A stretch of DNA of 64,000 nucleotides from NCBI RefSeq assembly GCF_905163445.1, contig NC_053193.1, positions 4,402,001-4,466,000 of the forward strand, given 5' to 3'. Source of the stretch: Pararge aegeria (lineage: Eukaryota; Arthropoda; Insecta; Lepidoptera; Nymphalidae). The translations under genes and the position numbers were made by a program. The first letter of the stretch is position 1. Each line of letters opens with the position of its first letter. Under the pieces are notes generated by a model, which searched no databases, was not told where the DNA came from, and was given only the letters and a program-made list of their open reading frames with translations. Of this stretch, positions 63,441-64,000 are shown piece by piece.

Positions 63441-64000
63441 TTACTTTTTTACGTATCTATTCATTTACACACGTGCGGCTCACTAAATTTTTCTGGAGCT
63501 GACCACTTGCAATTAACAAAATAAAAAAGTAATTACGAAGTTCGAAAATGGAACTCTCTGGATACATGTTACTTTTTAATTTGCGAGACTGCCATTAATT
63601 GTGTTTTCATTCTGGCGACCTTTAAAAATTGTGTGTCGCTTTTACAACCATTAATTAACCCGTGTAACTTTTCACTAAATAATTTGTTACGAATTTCGTT
63701 TAGAAGTTTGTTCGCAGCATGTTTCTGTTGATAATATTTCATTGCGATAAAACTTACGGAAACCGAGCGAAAAGTAACTCAACTTGAATAGGCACCCAGG
63801 CAGGCAGGCAGAAATTTCATTTATTGTGAAGTTGTTTGTTTGTTTGTTTGTTTTAAGTCTTTATTGGACACACACATTTTATATTAATTAAACACAAATA
63901 CAGAAGAAACTTAAAATAATAAAAATAAAACAGAGCGTGCTTGTTTAATATTAATAAACATTTTTTTAATTTAATCTTTATTTCATTATTACTTTCCATC
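63441..64000. repeat. Unassigned; (GTTT)n and a possible LINE tail
   Basis: (CAGG)n at about 63799-63811 and (GTTT)n at about 63831-63853. Then 'taagtctttattggacacac' followed by A-rich sequence looks like a reversed non-LTR tail, but no second copy is present to confirm it. Confidence 0.4.

Overview
The window looks like intronic/intergenic DNA from a moth or butterfly (Lepidoptera; a nymphalid is plausible but not proven). It is AT-rich and contains no long open reading frame. It is crowded with short interspersed elements whose sequences I recognise as typical lepidopteran families: at least three tRNA-headed SINE families (called SINE-A, SINE-B and SINE-H here), Helitron-like elements ending in CTAG, LINE 3' tails, and several small inverted-repeat elements. 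Family letters are local labels from comparing copies inside the window, not database names. Element boundaries are accurate to about 5-15 bases unless target-site duplications are described.

The only convincing host coding DNA is on the minus strand. Exon A (20987-21191) and exon B (7807-7950) have good splice sites. In the phase set by exon A, exon B stays open and continues the same Ser/Arg-rich, low-complexity character, so they are probably consecutive exons of one gene transcribed right to left, with a 13 kb intron between them. A 47-base candidate exon at 48500-48546 also has good splice sites and the right phase to join exon A, but it is much less certain. I could not name the gene. 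If this is right, most of the window is large introns.

Layout: 1-7.1 kb holds mixed SINEs, a LINE tail, a 25-bp-TIR element and a hAT-like MITE. 7.1-9.3 kb has exon B flanked by two head-to-head Helitron arrangements and a fold-back repeat. 10.07-10.3 kb is a decayed LINE reverse-transcriptase C-terminus. 11.5-16 kb has nested insertions, including one with a 12-bp target duplication. 16-21 kb is repeat-poor apart from hairpins, and ends in exon A. 21.3-48 kb is a mosaic of SINEs, MITEs, Helitron-like copies and LINE tails. 48-51 kb is repeat-poor and holds the candidate small exon. 51-57.7 kb has SINE-B duplications and a region of direct and inverted repeats.

58.45-62.95 kb is the most striking structure: a satellite-like tandem array of about 373-bp units, 13 unit starts, with a higher-order period of 1118 bp (three units). 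Its left edge abuts what looks like a Helitron 3' end, suggesting it may have grown inside such an element. No rRNA, functional tRNA, CRISPR or complete transposase/RT gene was found.
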